In this document: one piece after another, positions 43,277 to 53,100 of the stretch
Layout of the letters: each line of letters opens with the position of its first letter
How positions within the stretch are numbered: the stretch's first letter is position 1
Assembly (NCBI GenBank): GCA_015061165.1
Contig: SUXC01000012.1
Location: forward strand, 1 to 64,000
Origin: Bacteroidales bacterium
GTDB taxonomy: Bacteria > Bacteroidota > Bacteroidia > Bacteroidales > Paludibacteraceae
Direction of reading: 5' to 3'
Length of the DNA: 64,000 nucleotides
Made by a program: the position numbers and the translations under genes
The notes under the pieces: generated by a model
The model's input: the letters and a program-made list of their open reading frames with translations, nothing else
What the model was told of the DNA's origin: nothing
Databases searched by the model: none

Positions 43277-43373
43277 GACTGCTGGAAGAGGGGAAAATAT
43301 CAGAAAAAATGGTATGGGGCGCATAACTTTGCTGCACAATTTTGAGGTGGTTTTCCTGAAAAATAGACTATCA

Positions 43374-43405
43374 TTTGGAAAATTGCAAAATATTTTGTAC
43401 CTTTG
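43374..43405 (+). promoter_or_regulatory. Promoter of PCMD-protein gene
   Basis: TTTG at 43374-43377, 20 bp, TACCTTTG at 43398-43405. A heptamer array (43418-43452) lies between it and the ATG. Confidence 0.75.
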
Positions 43406-43417
43406 CACGCTTTTTAT

Positions 43418-43452
43418 GTGAATTATGCAATTTGAATAGTGAATTTTGAATT
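43418..43452. repeat. Heptamer array in the leader of the PCMD gene
   Basis: Five 7-mers (gtgaatt, atgcaat, ttgaata, gtgaatt, ttgaatt) within the presumed 5' untranslated region. Confidence 0.75.
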
Positions 43453-43458
43453 ATAAAG

Positions 43459-44415
43459 ATGAAAAAAGTACTCTTTCTACCATTATTAGTCCTGTCGTTG
43501 TCCCTATTGGCCGAACGCATCGAACCCCTGCCGTTTGGCGACATGGAACAATGGACAGTGCGATATATCAAAGAATCGAAACTATTAGGCGGACAGACAA
43601 AAACCCTATATTGCTTGGATCCCACCGACACTATTCGTGAGAATGCCCCCTATGTATTCGGACAAAATGGCAACCCATGGGCTACCAGCAACGCCTACGC
43701 CAACGTAGTAGGCATAGAGAAAGCCGCAGGCACCATGAAACCCGAAAAGAGAGAAGATGGAGGCACCTGTTGCCGACTGGATGTGGATATGTTGGGCGTG
43801 CGCGTGATGGGCATAATAGACATACAAGTGCTGGTGTCAGGCACACTGTTCACAGGGCGCAACATAGAACCCATAACGACCGCTGCCGACCCCTATCAGA
43901 ACATAGACTTTGGCGTGCCATTCACGGGCAGACCAACGGCGTTGATGCTGGACTACAAATGCGTGGTGGAGCAAGAAAGCTGGTACTGGTTCGCCAAAGG
44001 AACTGCCAAACCTAAAAAACGCGAGTTTGAGAACGGCGAGATAGATGAAGCTGAAGCATACATCTACCTGCAACACCGATGGGAAGATGAGAAAGGCAAA
44101 ATACACTCCATCCGCGTGGGAACAGGATACGAACGCTTCTCCAAGACACAAACAGAATGGGTGAACGCCCACCGCATACCTATCCACTACGGCGACATCA
44201 CAGGCGAACCGTGGTACAAAGACTACATGGGCTTCAAAGGCATCGAACGCGCCATGAATAGCCGAGGCAAAATAACACTGATTCAAGAAGAAGGATGGGA
44301 CGGAACATTGGAACCAACACATATGGTCATCGTAATAACCTCAGGCAAAATGGAAGCCTTCGAGGGACACGAAGGAAATACCCTGTGGGTGGATAATGTG
44401 GGGTTGGTGTATTAA
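43459..44415 (+). CDS. PCMD-domain secreted protein
   Basis: 318 residues with a signal peptide (about 1-18). Matches the putative carbohydrate-metabolism domain (PCMD) pattern: GDMEQWTVRYIKES at the N-terminus, VLVSGTLFTGRNIEP, FGVPFTGRPTALMLDYKC, and the C-terminal MVIVITSGKMEAFEGHEGNTLWVDNVGL. The fold is a beta-sandwich thought to bind glycans (family knowledge). A run of three genes (PCMD, SGNH-like, GT2) follows on this strand, suggesting envelope glycan work. Confidence 0.82.
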   Translation: MKKVLFLPLLVLSLSLLAERIEPLPFGDMEQWTVRYIKESKLLGGQTKTLYCLDPTDTIRENAPYVFGQNGNPWATSNAYANVVGIEKAAGTMKPEKREDGGTCCRLDVDMLGVRVMGIIDIQVLVSGTLFTGRNIEPITTAADPYQNIDFGVPFTGRPTALMLDYKCVVEQESWYWFAKGTAKPKKREFENGEIDEAEAYIYLQHRWEDEKGKIHSIRVGTGYERFSKTQTEWVNAHRIPIHYGDITGEPWYKDYMGFKGIERAMNSRGKITLIQEEGWDGTLEPTHMVIVITSGKMEAFEGHEGNTLWVDNVGLVY

Positions 44416-44443
44416 GAGTTTAAAGTTTAAAGGCTGGAATTAT

Positions 44444-45166
44444 ATGAAAAGGATTTTACTAATTATGTGTGTAGCGCTCTGTTTGCCACTATTGTGCATG
44501 GGCAAAGAGCGATTGGTACTGATTGGCGATGCCTCAATGGCACCCCACAGTATTGCCAACCCCGATGTACGCGGATGGGGAGAGAAATTACCCGCTTTGT
44601 TCACAGACAAAGTGGAAGTGGTGAACTTTGCACAAGCAGGCGAGAGTACGCATACCCTCGTAGATGTTCGACTGAAGAAAATCATCGACCAATGCCAATC
44701 AGGCGATTTCGTGGTCTTGCAATTAGGACAAAATGACCTGCGCGATGATCACGGAAATATGTATTACACCGCCGAAGAAATGGCACGACAACTGGCGAAC
44801 ATTGTTGCGCAACTGCAAAAAAAACGCACGAAAGTGATCCTATGTACACCCATCGTGCAACCATACTTCAAAGAAGATCAAATAGTATTGCGCATGGGTG
44901 TGTATTCCGATGTGATTCGCCGAGTAGCCAAAGCAACAGAAACCTACCTAATCGACCTGGAGGTGCTGACACTGAATTGGATGAATAGGATTGGCGAGCA
45001 AAACGCTTCGCTGTTCTTCAAACATGTCTCCACCGACACCCAACGCCGTGAGTACATGCTGACCGAAGCAGGTGCCACAGAAGTGAGCCGAATGTTTGTG
45101 GAAGATGTGCAGGCACAGAAAATCAAGAAACTGAAAAAACAAGTAGTGCTCTCCATTGAGCAATAA
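44444..45166 (+). CDS. Degenerate SGNH/GDSL-hydrolase-like protein
   Basis: 240 residues from ATG 44444 with a signal peptide (MKRILLIMCVALCLPLLC). The scaffold is that of rhamnogalacturonan-acetylesterase-like SGNH enzymes: LVLIGDASMAP (block I), NFAQAGEST (block II), VVLQLGQNDLRDD (block III), and LTEAGATEVS (block V). The catalytic Ser of GDS is Ala here, and the DxxH of block V has no His (TDTQRREYML). It may be catalytically dead and act in binding, or use shifted residues. Confidence 0.72.
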   Translation: MKRILLIMCVALCLPLLCMGKERLVLIGDASMAPHSIANPDVRGWGEKLPALFTDKVEVVNFAQAGESTHTLVDVRLKKIIDQCQSGDFVVLQLGQNDLRDDHGNMYYTAEEMARQLANIVAQLQKKRTKVILCTPIVQPYFKEDQIVLRMGVYSDVIRRVAKATETYLIDLEVLTLNWMNRIGEQNASLFFKHVSTDTQRREYMLTEAGATEVSRMFVEDVQAQKIKKLKKQVVLSIEQ

Positions 45167-46328
45167 TAGGGTGGGCGTATTCTTCTCACATCTGGACTAC
45201 TGCTTGCTGGGAGCATTGGCATTGGTGATGCTATACCAATGCTACTTCTACTTGCGATATATGACTGGTGTCGCTCGTTGGCAACGCAAACACAGCGCGC
45301 AGCCTCCTGTGGCAGATGTGGACCTCCCCAAAGTGAGTGTCATCGTATGCGCACGCAACGAACAGACAAACCTGAGCGACTACCTACATACCCTGCTCGC
45401 ACAAGACTACCCCTGCTATGAGGTGATAGTGGTGAACGATGGATCAGAAGACAATACGCAGCAAGTGCTGGAGCAGTATGCACAGCAGTACAACAACCTA
45501 TACGTAACCTTCGTACCGCGTGAGGCGCGCGTGCTCAGCAGCAAGAAATTGGCACTGACAATAGGCATCAAGGCAGCACATTACGACTACCTGCTATTAA
45601 CCGATGCCGATTGCCGTCCCGAATCGCGCCAATGGATTAGAGAGATGATGAGTGCCTTTGTGCGAGGCGGAGAACAAACGGAAGTGGTGTTGGGATACGG
45701 CGCGTACTTTGAGAAAAATACATGGCTGAGCAGTATCATTAACTACGATACACTATTCATCGCCCTGCAATACATGGGCATGGCCGCCGCACGACACCCA
45801 TACATGGGCGTGGGCAGAAACTTGGCATATAAGAAAGATACATTCTTTCAGCATGATGGCTTCAGAGGAATGCTCAACGAACGGTCAGGCGATGATGACC
45901 TATTCGTGAATAAAGTTACAAATCGTGGCAACACCGTCATTGTAGGTTCGCGCGAGAGTATCACTTGGTCGCCACCCAAAATGACATGGCAAGAATGGAT
46001 ACATCAGAAACGCAGACACTTGTCAGTATCACACCACTACAAGACAAGCAGCAAACTGCGACTGGGCATGGAACCCATGACACGCGGACTATTGTACGCC
46101 CTCTTGATAGCCGTGAGCATATGGGGCAGCGGGATGGCGATAGGCATAGCATACGGACTATGGTGGCTGAGACTGATCATGCAAATGAGCGTAATCAATG
46201 CAACTGCCTACCGATTGGGCGGAAGGCTATTTGGCATAGAGATTGTGGCATATGACATAGTACTACCCCTTATCTCGCTATGGATACTCGCTACACAACG
46301 CCTGCATAAACGACCCATATATTGGTAA
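45156..46328 (+). CDS. Membrane glycosyltransferase family 2
   Basis: About 390 residues. The start is unclear: TTG 45156 overlaps the previous gene, GTG 45171 lies 4 bases after its stop. One N-terminal helix (about 15-35), a GT-A domain (KVSVIVCARNEQTNLSDYL, VVNDGSEDNT, LLLTDADCRP, then SGDDDLFVNKV and a QKRRHLS motif like the QxxRW box of processive enzymes), and three C-terminal helices. It would make or extend a glycan at the inner membrane. The sugar is unknown. Confidence 0.85.
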   Translation: MSNNRVGVFFSHLDYCLLGALALVMLYQCYFYLRYMTGVARWQRKHSAQPPVADVDLPKVSVIVCARNEQTNLSDYLHTLLAQDYPCYEVIVVNDGSEDNTQQVLEQYAQQYNNLYVTFVPREARVLSSKKLALTIGIKAAHYDYLLLTDADCRPESRQWIREMMSAFVRGGEQTEVVLGYGAYFEKNTWLSSIINYDTLFIALQYMGMAAARHPYMGVGRNLAYKKDTFFQHDGFRGMLNERSGDDDLFVNKVTNRGNTVIVGSRESITWSPPKMTWQEWIHQKRRHLSVSHHYKTSSKLRLGMEPMTRGLLYALLIAVSIWGSGMAIGIAYGLWWLRLIMQMSVINATAYRLGGRLFGIEIVAYDIVLPLISLWILATQRLHKRPIYW

Positions 46329-46370
46329 AAATAACCCACACAATACTAAACAACTCTAAACAATACTCAT

Positions 46371-46676
46371 ATGGAAGAGCAAAAATTGAATATCAACCTC
46401 TCGCCTGAGATGGCAGAAGGTACCTACAGCAATTTGGCAATCGTGGCACACTCCTCATCGGAGTTCGTGGTGGATTTCGTGCGCATGATGCCCGGACAAA
46501 AGAATGCAAACGTGCAATCACGCGTGATTATGACACCTGAAAATACCAAAAAACTGCTCTTTGCGCTGCAAGAGAACGTAGCCAAATACGAGAAGCAATT
46601 TGGTACAATCAAGTTGCATGGCACACCTGCCCCAGGAAGCACTATCCCTATGTCCTTCGGCGGCGGGCAAGCCTAA
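46371..46676 (+). CDS. DUF3467 protein
   Basis: 101 residues, cytoplasmic. It has the DUF3467 pattern: LSPEMAEGTYSNLAIVAHSS, EFVVDFVRMMPG, VQSRVIMTPENTKKLLFALQ. The function of the family is unknown. It ends in a Gly-rich tail. The spacing of 42 bases from the GT2 stop permits co-transcription. Confidence 0.88.
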   Translation: MEEQKLNINLSPEMAEGTYSNLAIVAHSSSEFVVDFVRMMPGQKNANVQSRVIMTPENTKKLLFALQENVAKYEKQFGTIKLHGTPAPGSTIPMSFGGGQA

Positions 46677-46803
46677 AACTTGTGTTTTTATTGGTATCTT
46701 GCGGCTTGGTTCGCGGTCACAATGACCCCACATTGCTCCCTTGAACCGCACCGCAATCTACCTAATAAAAAAGCAACTTTTGTAGATAACTAAATTAACA
46801 CCT

Positions 46804-47682
46804 ATGAAAAAGACATTTCCAGCGAGCCAACTCATTATCAATGAGGACGGCAGTATATTTCACTTGCATATTCGCCCCGAACATCTGGCGGATAAAGTGA
46901 TATTGGTCGGCGACCAAGGTCGCGTGAATATGGTGGCTTCGTTCTTCGATGAAGGCAGCATTGAGTGCGATATCCAAAGTCGTGAGTTTCACACCATTAC
47001 GGGCAAGTACCAAGGCAAACGCATTTCCTGTATTTCCACAGGTATCGGTACCGACAACTGCGATATCGTGCTCAACGAACTGGATGCCCTTGCGAATATT
47101 GATTTCGCAACGCGCACCGAGAAAGATGAGCACCGCACCTTAGAGATTGTGCGCGTGGGTACGTGCGGAGGCATGCAAGAGGACATCCCTCTTGGCACAT
47201 TCCTCGTGAGCGAGAAATCTATTGGTTGGGATGGGGTGTTAGCATTCTACGAAGGTCGCGATGAAGTGGCTGACCTCGGTTTTGAGGACGCATTGGTGGA
47301 CTTCATCCACTATCCAGCCAAAGCGGCGCGCCCATACGTGGTGGCTGCTAACCCCGAGTTGGTAAACCGCATTGCAGGCAACGATATGATGCGTGGTTGC
47401 ACCATCGCTGCCAACGGATTCTATGGTCCACAAGGTCGCGTGTTGCGTTGCGATTTGGCGGTGAAGGACATCAACGAGCGTATCACCGACTTCCGCTACG
47501 AGGGACAACGTATCACAAACTACGAGATGGAGGGTAGTGCTATCGCAGGTCTTAGTCTGCTGATGGGACACAAAGCCATGACCGTGTGTTGCGTCATCGC
47601 CCAACGCAAAGTGGAAGCTGCGAACACTGACTACAAACCTCGTATCCAACAATTGGTACATACCGTCTTGGAGCGTATTTGA
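46804..47682 (+). CDS. Nucleoside phosphorylase (uridine-phosphorylase-like)
   Basis: 292 residues of the PNP/UDP family. Conserved segments: DKVILVGDQGRVNMVASFF, ISTGIGTDNCDIVLNEL, EIVRVGTCGGMQEDIPLGTFLVSE, and ITNYEMEGSAIAGLSLLMG, where the Met-Glu-Gly motif contacts the ribose. It would split a nucleoside with phosphate into base and ribose-1-phosphate (family knowledge). Base specificity is not clear. Confidence 0.88.
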   Translation: MKKTFPASQLIINEDGSIFHLHIRPEHLADKVILVGDQGRVNMVASFFDEGSIECDIQSREFHTITGKYQGKRISCISTGIGTDNCDIVLNELDALANIDFATRTEKDEHRTLEIVRVGTCGGMQEDIPLGTFLVSEKSIGWDGVLAFYEGRDEVADLGFEDALVDFIHYPAKAARPYVVAANPELVNRIAGNDMMRGCTIAANGFYGPQGRVLRCDLAVKDINERITDFRYEGQRITNYEMEGSAIAGLSLLMGHKAMTVCCVIAQRKVEAANTDYKPRIQQLVHTVLERI

Positions 47683-47715
47683 GATTGCCCTCGAAGCCAA
47701 GAAAAATGTAGAGAG

Positions 47716-48717
47716 ATGAGCACTTTCTTATTCATAGTACAAGAATACATCCGGTTGGGGATACCCGAACAGATTGATTACAAGAAATTTTACTTGTACT
47801 CGCTCATTACGCACTCTACTGCCATTGAGGGCTCTACAGTTACCGAAATAGAAAACCAATTGCTGTTTGATGAGGGTATCACTGCACCTGGACGAACGTT
47901 GCAGGAACAAATGATGAACCTCGATCTAAAACATGCCTACGAAGTAGCACAAGAACGAGCAAAACATCACACTCCATTTTCGGTAGCAATGTTGCGTAAC
48001 CTCTCTGCTTGTCTTATGGAACGTACAGGCTCCACATACAACACACCTTTAGGGACCTTCTCTTCTGCATCAGGCGACCTGCGCTTGCTTAATGTCACCG
48101 CAGGTTTTGGAGGACGCTCGTACATGGCATTTGCCAAAGTGCCACAGGCATTGCAAGAGTTTTGTGAATGGCTCAACAACGAACGGAAACAAATCAATAA
48201 GGCAGACATGTTGTCCGCCTATCGCCTGAGTTTCTTGGCACATTACCGCTTGGTGACTATTCATCCTTGGGCAGACGGAAACGGAAGAATGGCACGATTG
48301 GTGATGAATATGTTGCAATGGGAGTATGACCTTATTCCTGTTAAAGTGCTCAAAGAGCAAAAAGCACAATATATTCAAGCACTGATTGATACGCGCGAAC
48401 AAGACAACGAGGATATCTTTGTGGATGCTATGTTGCGTATCCATCAACAAAATCTATCTGCCGAAATAGCAGCGTTCAATGCTTCAATGGAGGCAAATGA
48501 TACAAAAGATGATACAAAAAAACTGACAGATAGACAGCAGATTATATTGGATTTGATTCGTGAAGATGAAACAATAACCATCTCGCAAATGATACAAAAG
48601 ATACAAGTATCAGAGATAACCATCAAACGAGAACTATCTATCCTCAAAAAAATAGGAGTTATTAAGCGAATAGGCGGACGAAAAGGGGGTAAATGGCTAA
48701 TTACTAAACATTCATAG
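47716..48717 (+). CDS. Fic-family AMPylase-like protein with C-terminal winged helix
   Basis: 333 residues. N-terminal inhibitory motif STAIEG (residues about 34-39, class II type), Fic core HPWADGNGRMAR starting near His183 (matches HxFx(D/E)GNGRxxR with Trp for Phe), and a C-terminal wHTH domain (LDLIREDETITISQMIQKIQ, then VSEITIKRELSILKKIG). Fic enzymes transfer AMP or related groups to protein targets; the wHTH suggests self-regulation or DNA binding. It lies next to the three-gene island. Confidence 0.9.
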   Translation: MSTFLFIVQEYIRLGIPEQIDYKKFYLYSLITHSTAIEGSTVTEIENQLLFDEGITAPGRTLQEQMMNLDLKHAYEVAQERAKHHTPFSVAMLRNLSACLMERTGSTYNTPLGTFSSASGDLRLLNVTAGFGGRSYMAFAKVPQALQEFCEWLNNERKQINKADMLSAYRLSFLAHYRLVTIHPWADGNGRMARLVMNMLQWEYDLIPVKVLKEQKAQYIQALIDTREQDNEDIFVDAMLRIHQQNLSAEIAAFNASMEANDTKDDTKKLTDRQQIILDLIREDETITISQMIQKIQVSEITIKRELSILKKIGVIKRIGGRKGGKWLITKHS

Positions 48718-49059
48718 CTTATACCTTTTATTAAGATTTTCTTCTATTTGCCCTTGATTATACCTACCGACCGAACACCGAGGGAAAAACCGAGACAACT
48801 CCAATAGGCAATAACGGCAAAATAGTACTTTTGTTAAGATTCCTTTCCGTTAACCTTCTCTAGCTGCTTCGTGTAAAAGACCAAGGAGAAAGCAAAGACG
48901 AACCAAGGAACGACCTTAGAACTCAAAATTACAAAAAATACTTTTTATTAAGATGTGTAATCAAAGTTTATAATCAATAGCAGGATAAGGCGCATCCATT
49001 AAGTTTCAAATCGTTAATAAATATCCTACTAAACATAGTCATAATAGCATTATATTAAA
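48718..49059. promoter_or_regulatory. Island upstream region with three TACYTTTTATTAAGAT copies
   Basis: No gene. The motif TACYTTTTATTAAGAT occurs at 48722, 48826 (one base shorter) and 48939, about 104 and 113 bp apart, all on the plus strand and ending about 105 bases before the DUF1848 start. 11-bp-like runs (accgaccgaac/accgagggaaa; accaaggagaa...accaaggaacg) fill the spaces. A classical TTTG/TAnnTTTG promoter is not clear. Confidence 0.55.
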
Positions 49060-50118
49060 ATGGCATGGGATAAAATACAAATACAACGTGAAAATGGCGA
49101 AGTGGTGGAAGCACAAGCACCAATCATTATATCTGCAAGTAGAAGTACAGATATTCCTGCTTTTTATACAGACTGGTTTTTTGACCGATTAAAAAAAGGT
49201 TATTCAGCTTGGACTAATCCGTTTAACGGAGTTAAAAGTTATATTTCATACGCGAATACTCGTTTTATTGTTTTTTGGTCAAAGAATCCTGCACCGCTAT
49301 TACCGTATTTAGGCTATTTGCGCGAGAAGAATATTAACTGTTATATACAATTTTCTCTGAATGATTACGAATCAGAAAAATTAGAGCAGGGAGTTCCACC
49401 TCTGCACTTCCGTATTAAAACATTTAAGCAGTTAGTTGATAAATTAGGTAAAGGACATGTCATTTGGCGATTTGATCCACTGATTTTAACTAGAGAGATT
49501 AGTAGTCATTCTCTTCTTAAAAAGATAGAATATATAGGAGACCAATTATATGGATATACGGACAAATTAGTATTTAGTTTCGCAGATATTATATCCTATC
49601 GAAAAGTCAAAAGTAACTTAGAGAAGAACAATATACATTATATTGATTGGACAGAGGAAGGAATGAGTGAATTCGTAAAAGGGCTGATTGAACTCAATAA
49701 GAAATGGAATTATCAATTAGCCACATGCGGAGAGAAATATCATTTTGAGGGCATAGAACACAATCGTTGTATAGATGATAGTTTGATAATACGTTTTGCA
49801 TATAACGATCCAATATTAATGAATTTCTTGAAGGTTAAACTATGCGATATGCCTTCTCCCGATATATTTGGAGAGATAGCTCCCTTACCAAAAGATGCGA
49901 TTGTACTACCTAATGGAAAATATGTAATACATGGCAACAATCAAGATAAGGGACAACGCCAATTCTGTGGTTGCATTAACAGTAAGGACATCGGAGAATA
50001 CAATACTTGCCCACATCTTTGTGAATATTGCTATGCGAACACAAGTAAAGAAATCGCATTGCAAAACTATAGGAATAGTAAACAAAATCCAAATGGTGAA
50101 ACAATAACAGGAAGATAA
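49060..50118 (+). CDS. DUF1848 protein with C-terminal CxC...CxxxCxxC cluster
   Basis: 352 residues, cytoplasmic. DUF1848 pattern: IIISASRSTDIPAFYTDWFF, GYSAWTNPFNG, FIVFWSKNPAPLLPYL, CYIQFSLNDYE, VIWRFDPLILT. The C-terminus has C303-x-C305 and C317-x3-C321-x2-C324 (CPHLCEYCYAN). CxxxCxxC is the spacing that binds the [4Fe-4S] cluster of radical SAM enzymes, and the rest fits a TIM-barrel, so a radical-SAM-like enzyme is plausible (inference). One base separates it from the next gene. The three-gene operon is A/T-richer than its surroundings. Confidence 0.8.
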   Translation: MAWDKIQIQRENGEVVEAQAPIIISASRSTDIPAFYTDWFFDRLKKGYSAWTNPFNGVKSYISYANTRFIVFWSKNPAPLLPYLGYLREKNINCYIQFSLNDYESEKLEQGVPPLHFRIKTFKQLVDKLGKGHVIWRFDPLILTREISSHSLLKKIEYIGDQLYGYTDKLVFSFADIISYRKVKSNLEKNNIHYIDWTEEGMSEFVKGLIELNKKWNYQLATCGEKYHFEGIEHNRCIDDSLIIRFAYNDPILMNFLKVKLCDMPSPDIFGEIAPLPKDAIVLPNGKYVIHGNNQDKGQRQFCGCINSKDIGEYNTCPHLCEYCYANTSKEIALQNYRNSKQNPNGETITGR

Positions 50119-50119
50119 T

Positions 50120-53100
50120 ATGAATTATTTGGAAGGATTGGATGATATATCGGATATTACATTCGATAAAATTATAAACTTGGCAAAAAATAATGTTCCT
50201 CTAGAAAGGAGAGATAATCCATGGATAGGACTAAAGCATGGCCTCAAATTACTTTCTAATGAAGATGAGTTAGCACAATATATTAGTGCATATGGTATTA
50301 TGCACCGAGAAAAAATTTATGCAGCTCTTGACACAATCCAAAATTGTGAAGAGTTCTTTTCAAAAAACATAACAATTATAGACTGGGGTTGTGGACAAGC
50401 ACTGGCAACCATGTGCTTCTATGATTATATGCGTCAAAGAGGTATTGAACCCTCTATTTCGAATGTCATTCTCATAGAGCCATCAACTATTGCTCTTCAT
50501 CGAGCAAAAGAACATATACAGAAATATTCAGCGCGACCAACTATCAAATTAGTCAACAAATTAATTGATAATGTTAATTCATCAGATATCCATACTATCA
50601 ATACTGACATTGTATTACATTTCTTTTCCAATATTTTAGATATTGACACTATTGATCTTAAAAAGCTATCTTTATTGATACAAAACGAAATAACATTTGA
50701 TCAATTCTTCTTTTGTGTAGGACCACAAAATATAGGGGCTTCTAGAATCGCCGAATTTGCGAAACTATTTAACATTACTGAAAATGATTTGATAAGTAAA
50801 CAAGAGGGATTTTTGCGTACAAGAGGAACAATCAGTATGATGACATTTAAAATTCTCTCAAATACTCCTGAGATTATCAAAGTTGAATTCTATAGAAATA
50901 AAGATAATGACACGCATTTTAACACTTTACTAAAAAGGGTCATCAAAGATTTACCTTCTTGTAATTCTTTAAGTGAAAATGCTCTCGCTTTCTATCGGGC
51001 AGTTATTTCATTAGAAAGAATGAAATCTGCTGGTATTGGCGAAGAATTCTATTATCCGTATACATTGGAAGAAGAAAATAATAACACTCACAAAGTTAAA
51101 TTCAACATTGATATATGTGACAATCCTCAGTTTGAAACTATATTTACAAGAAATTTAAACCCCTCAATTACGAAATGGCCAAAACACTTAAATATTGGAT
51201 TAAGCATAAACATAGATGATACTCGCTATCGCTTATTTGAATATATATATCCTTATACGGATTTAAAGGACATTAACATTGAGGAACAATTTATTTCTGT
51301 CAATTTAGCAATGTTTTCTATAAACTCTGACATTGCTGACAAATTAGAACTGACGGAAAACATCATTCAAGTCTTAACCGAAATATTAACAAACAAAGAA
51401 ACTACATTATCTGATCTTGAGTCAATACTGCAAGATGCTATCGGACATAATGTTTCATTGCATCCTTATTTATCATTAACTCTTTCATCTGAAGCACCAG
51501 TCTTTGCACAAATAAATTCAGAGTTAAAAAGTTTATTTCATAAGAAACCTTCAGGACTGATGTTAGATTTTTTAACAGGAAGTATTAAAAAAAATGATAT
51601 CGGCTCTATTCATGAAGACGCAATTATTAATGTTGTTGATATAGATTATAGTCAGCGGCAGGCGATTGCAACGGCACTAAATAGTAAACTTTCTGTCATC
51701 ACAGGTCCTCCTGGCACGGGTAAAACACAGATGATTGTCAATCTGCTTGCTAATGCGCTATTGCATGGCAAATCTGTACTCGTAGCAAGCAAAAACAACA
51801 AGGCTGTAAACAATATTAAGGAGCGTTTCGACAATATAGATTCTCACCAATATTTTCTACGATTTGGTTCTCGAGATCTAATAACCTCAAAATTGTTGCC
51901 CACACTGGATAGCTATGATGAAAAAATTAAAAACAATGATTATGATCCAGTATACTTAACATCAATACGTGAAGAGTATGACAAACAATGCAAACTAATT
52001 TCCGAAACACGCCAAGTACTTGGAGAAGTAATTCAACTAACTGATTTAAGACTTGATTTGGAAAATTCATTAAGGCAGTTAGTCAATCATTTTACTCAAA
52101 TAGAAAAAGAGTATCACCTATCTCTTGAGAATTTACGCGAAGAAAATAAGGAAATAGCCGAAAGTGCAGAGTCTAACAAATACAATTGGGACAAGACAGC
52201 CAATAATATTAGCAAATTGACAAATACACTTTATACTTACTCCTTTATTATAAAGAGGATTTTCTTTAATTTATTTTTGAAGAAGAAATTCTCGCAACGT
52301 TTTCAGGAAGATTTATCGTTACTTCCTACAAAAATTACAAATCACATAGAAAATGAGATTGGTACAGAGCATTTATGTGATGTATATAACTATAATCAAT
52401 TAATTCAATGTTGTACAATAGAACAAAATTGGATTAATCGCATACTTGAATATCGGAAGAATAGACATTTGATTTGTTCACGATTTGAGATTGAATGTGC
52501 TAGATTTAAAAGTGCGGAACAAGAGATTAATGAGAAGATTCATACTGTCTTAGAAAATATAAAAGAGATTTCTCAAAGCAAATCTCAAGAACAGTTGATT
52601 GAAATTATTGAGAGTGCAAAAAAGTATATCTCTTCAATCGGAGCAGACTTAGTTACTGAGTTGATAAAGTTACGACTAAATCAAAAAGATTCAGCAAATA
52701 TAATTGCTAAATACAAAAATTATTTTCCAGACCAAATACCTTGGAAGGACGAGGAATTAGAAGAGTTTACGAAAAATGCATATAATTTTATTAATATTTT
52801 TAACATTAATAGCGTCACTAGTTTATCAGTGAAAAGTGCTTTCCCATTACAAGAAAATCTCTTTGATATTGTTATTATAGATGAGGCTTCACAATGCGAT
52901 GTCGCATCTGCGTTGCCATTAATTTATCGAGCCAAACAACTTGTCGTAATTGGAGATCCGTTGCAATTAAAACATATCACTTCTATTACAACAAGCGAAG
53001 AGATGGCTATCAAAGAACATTTGTCACTTAGTGAAAATACATTTATTCGGTATGCAAGTTATTCTTTATGGGATTATTGTCATGACTTGATAACTAGTGC

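Larger units (their letters stand above)
42682..43373. other. Gene-free region with repeat hairpins and orphan promoter
   Basis: No convincing gene. It holds hairpin copies 4 and 5, two copies of a gcgcaatcttaaag...attagcgcaat element (42697-42733 and 42886-42922), a promoter-like TAATTTTG at 42878-42885 with attg about 21 bp upstream, and 11-bp arrays at 43109-43163 and 43244-43276. Confidence 0.55.
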
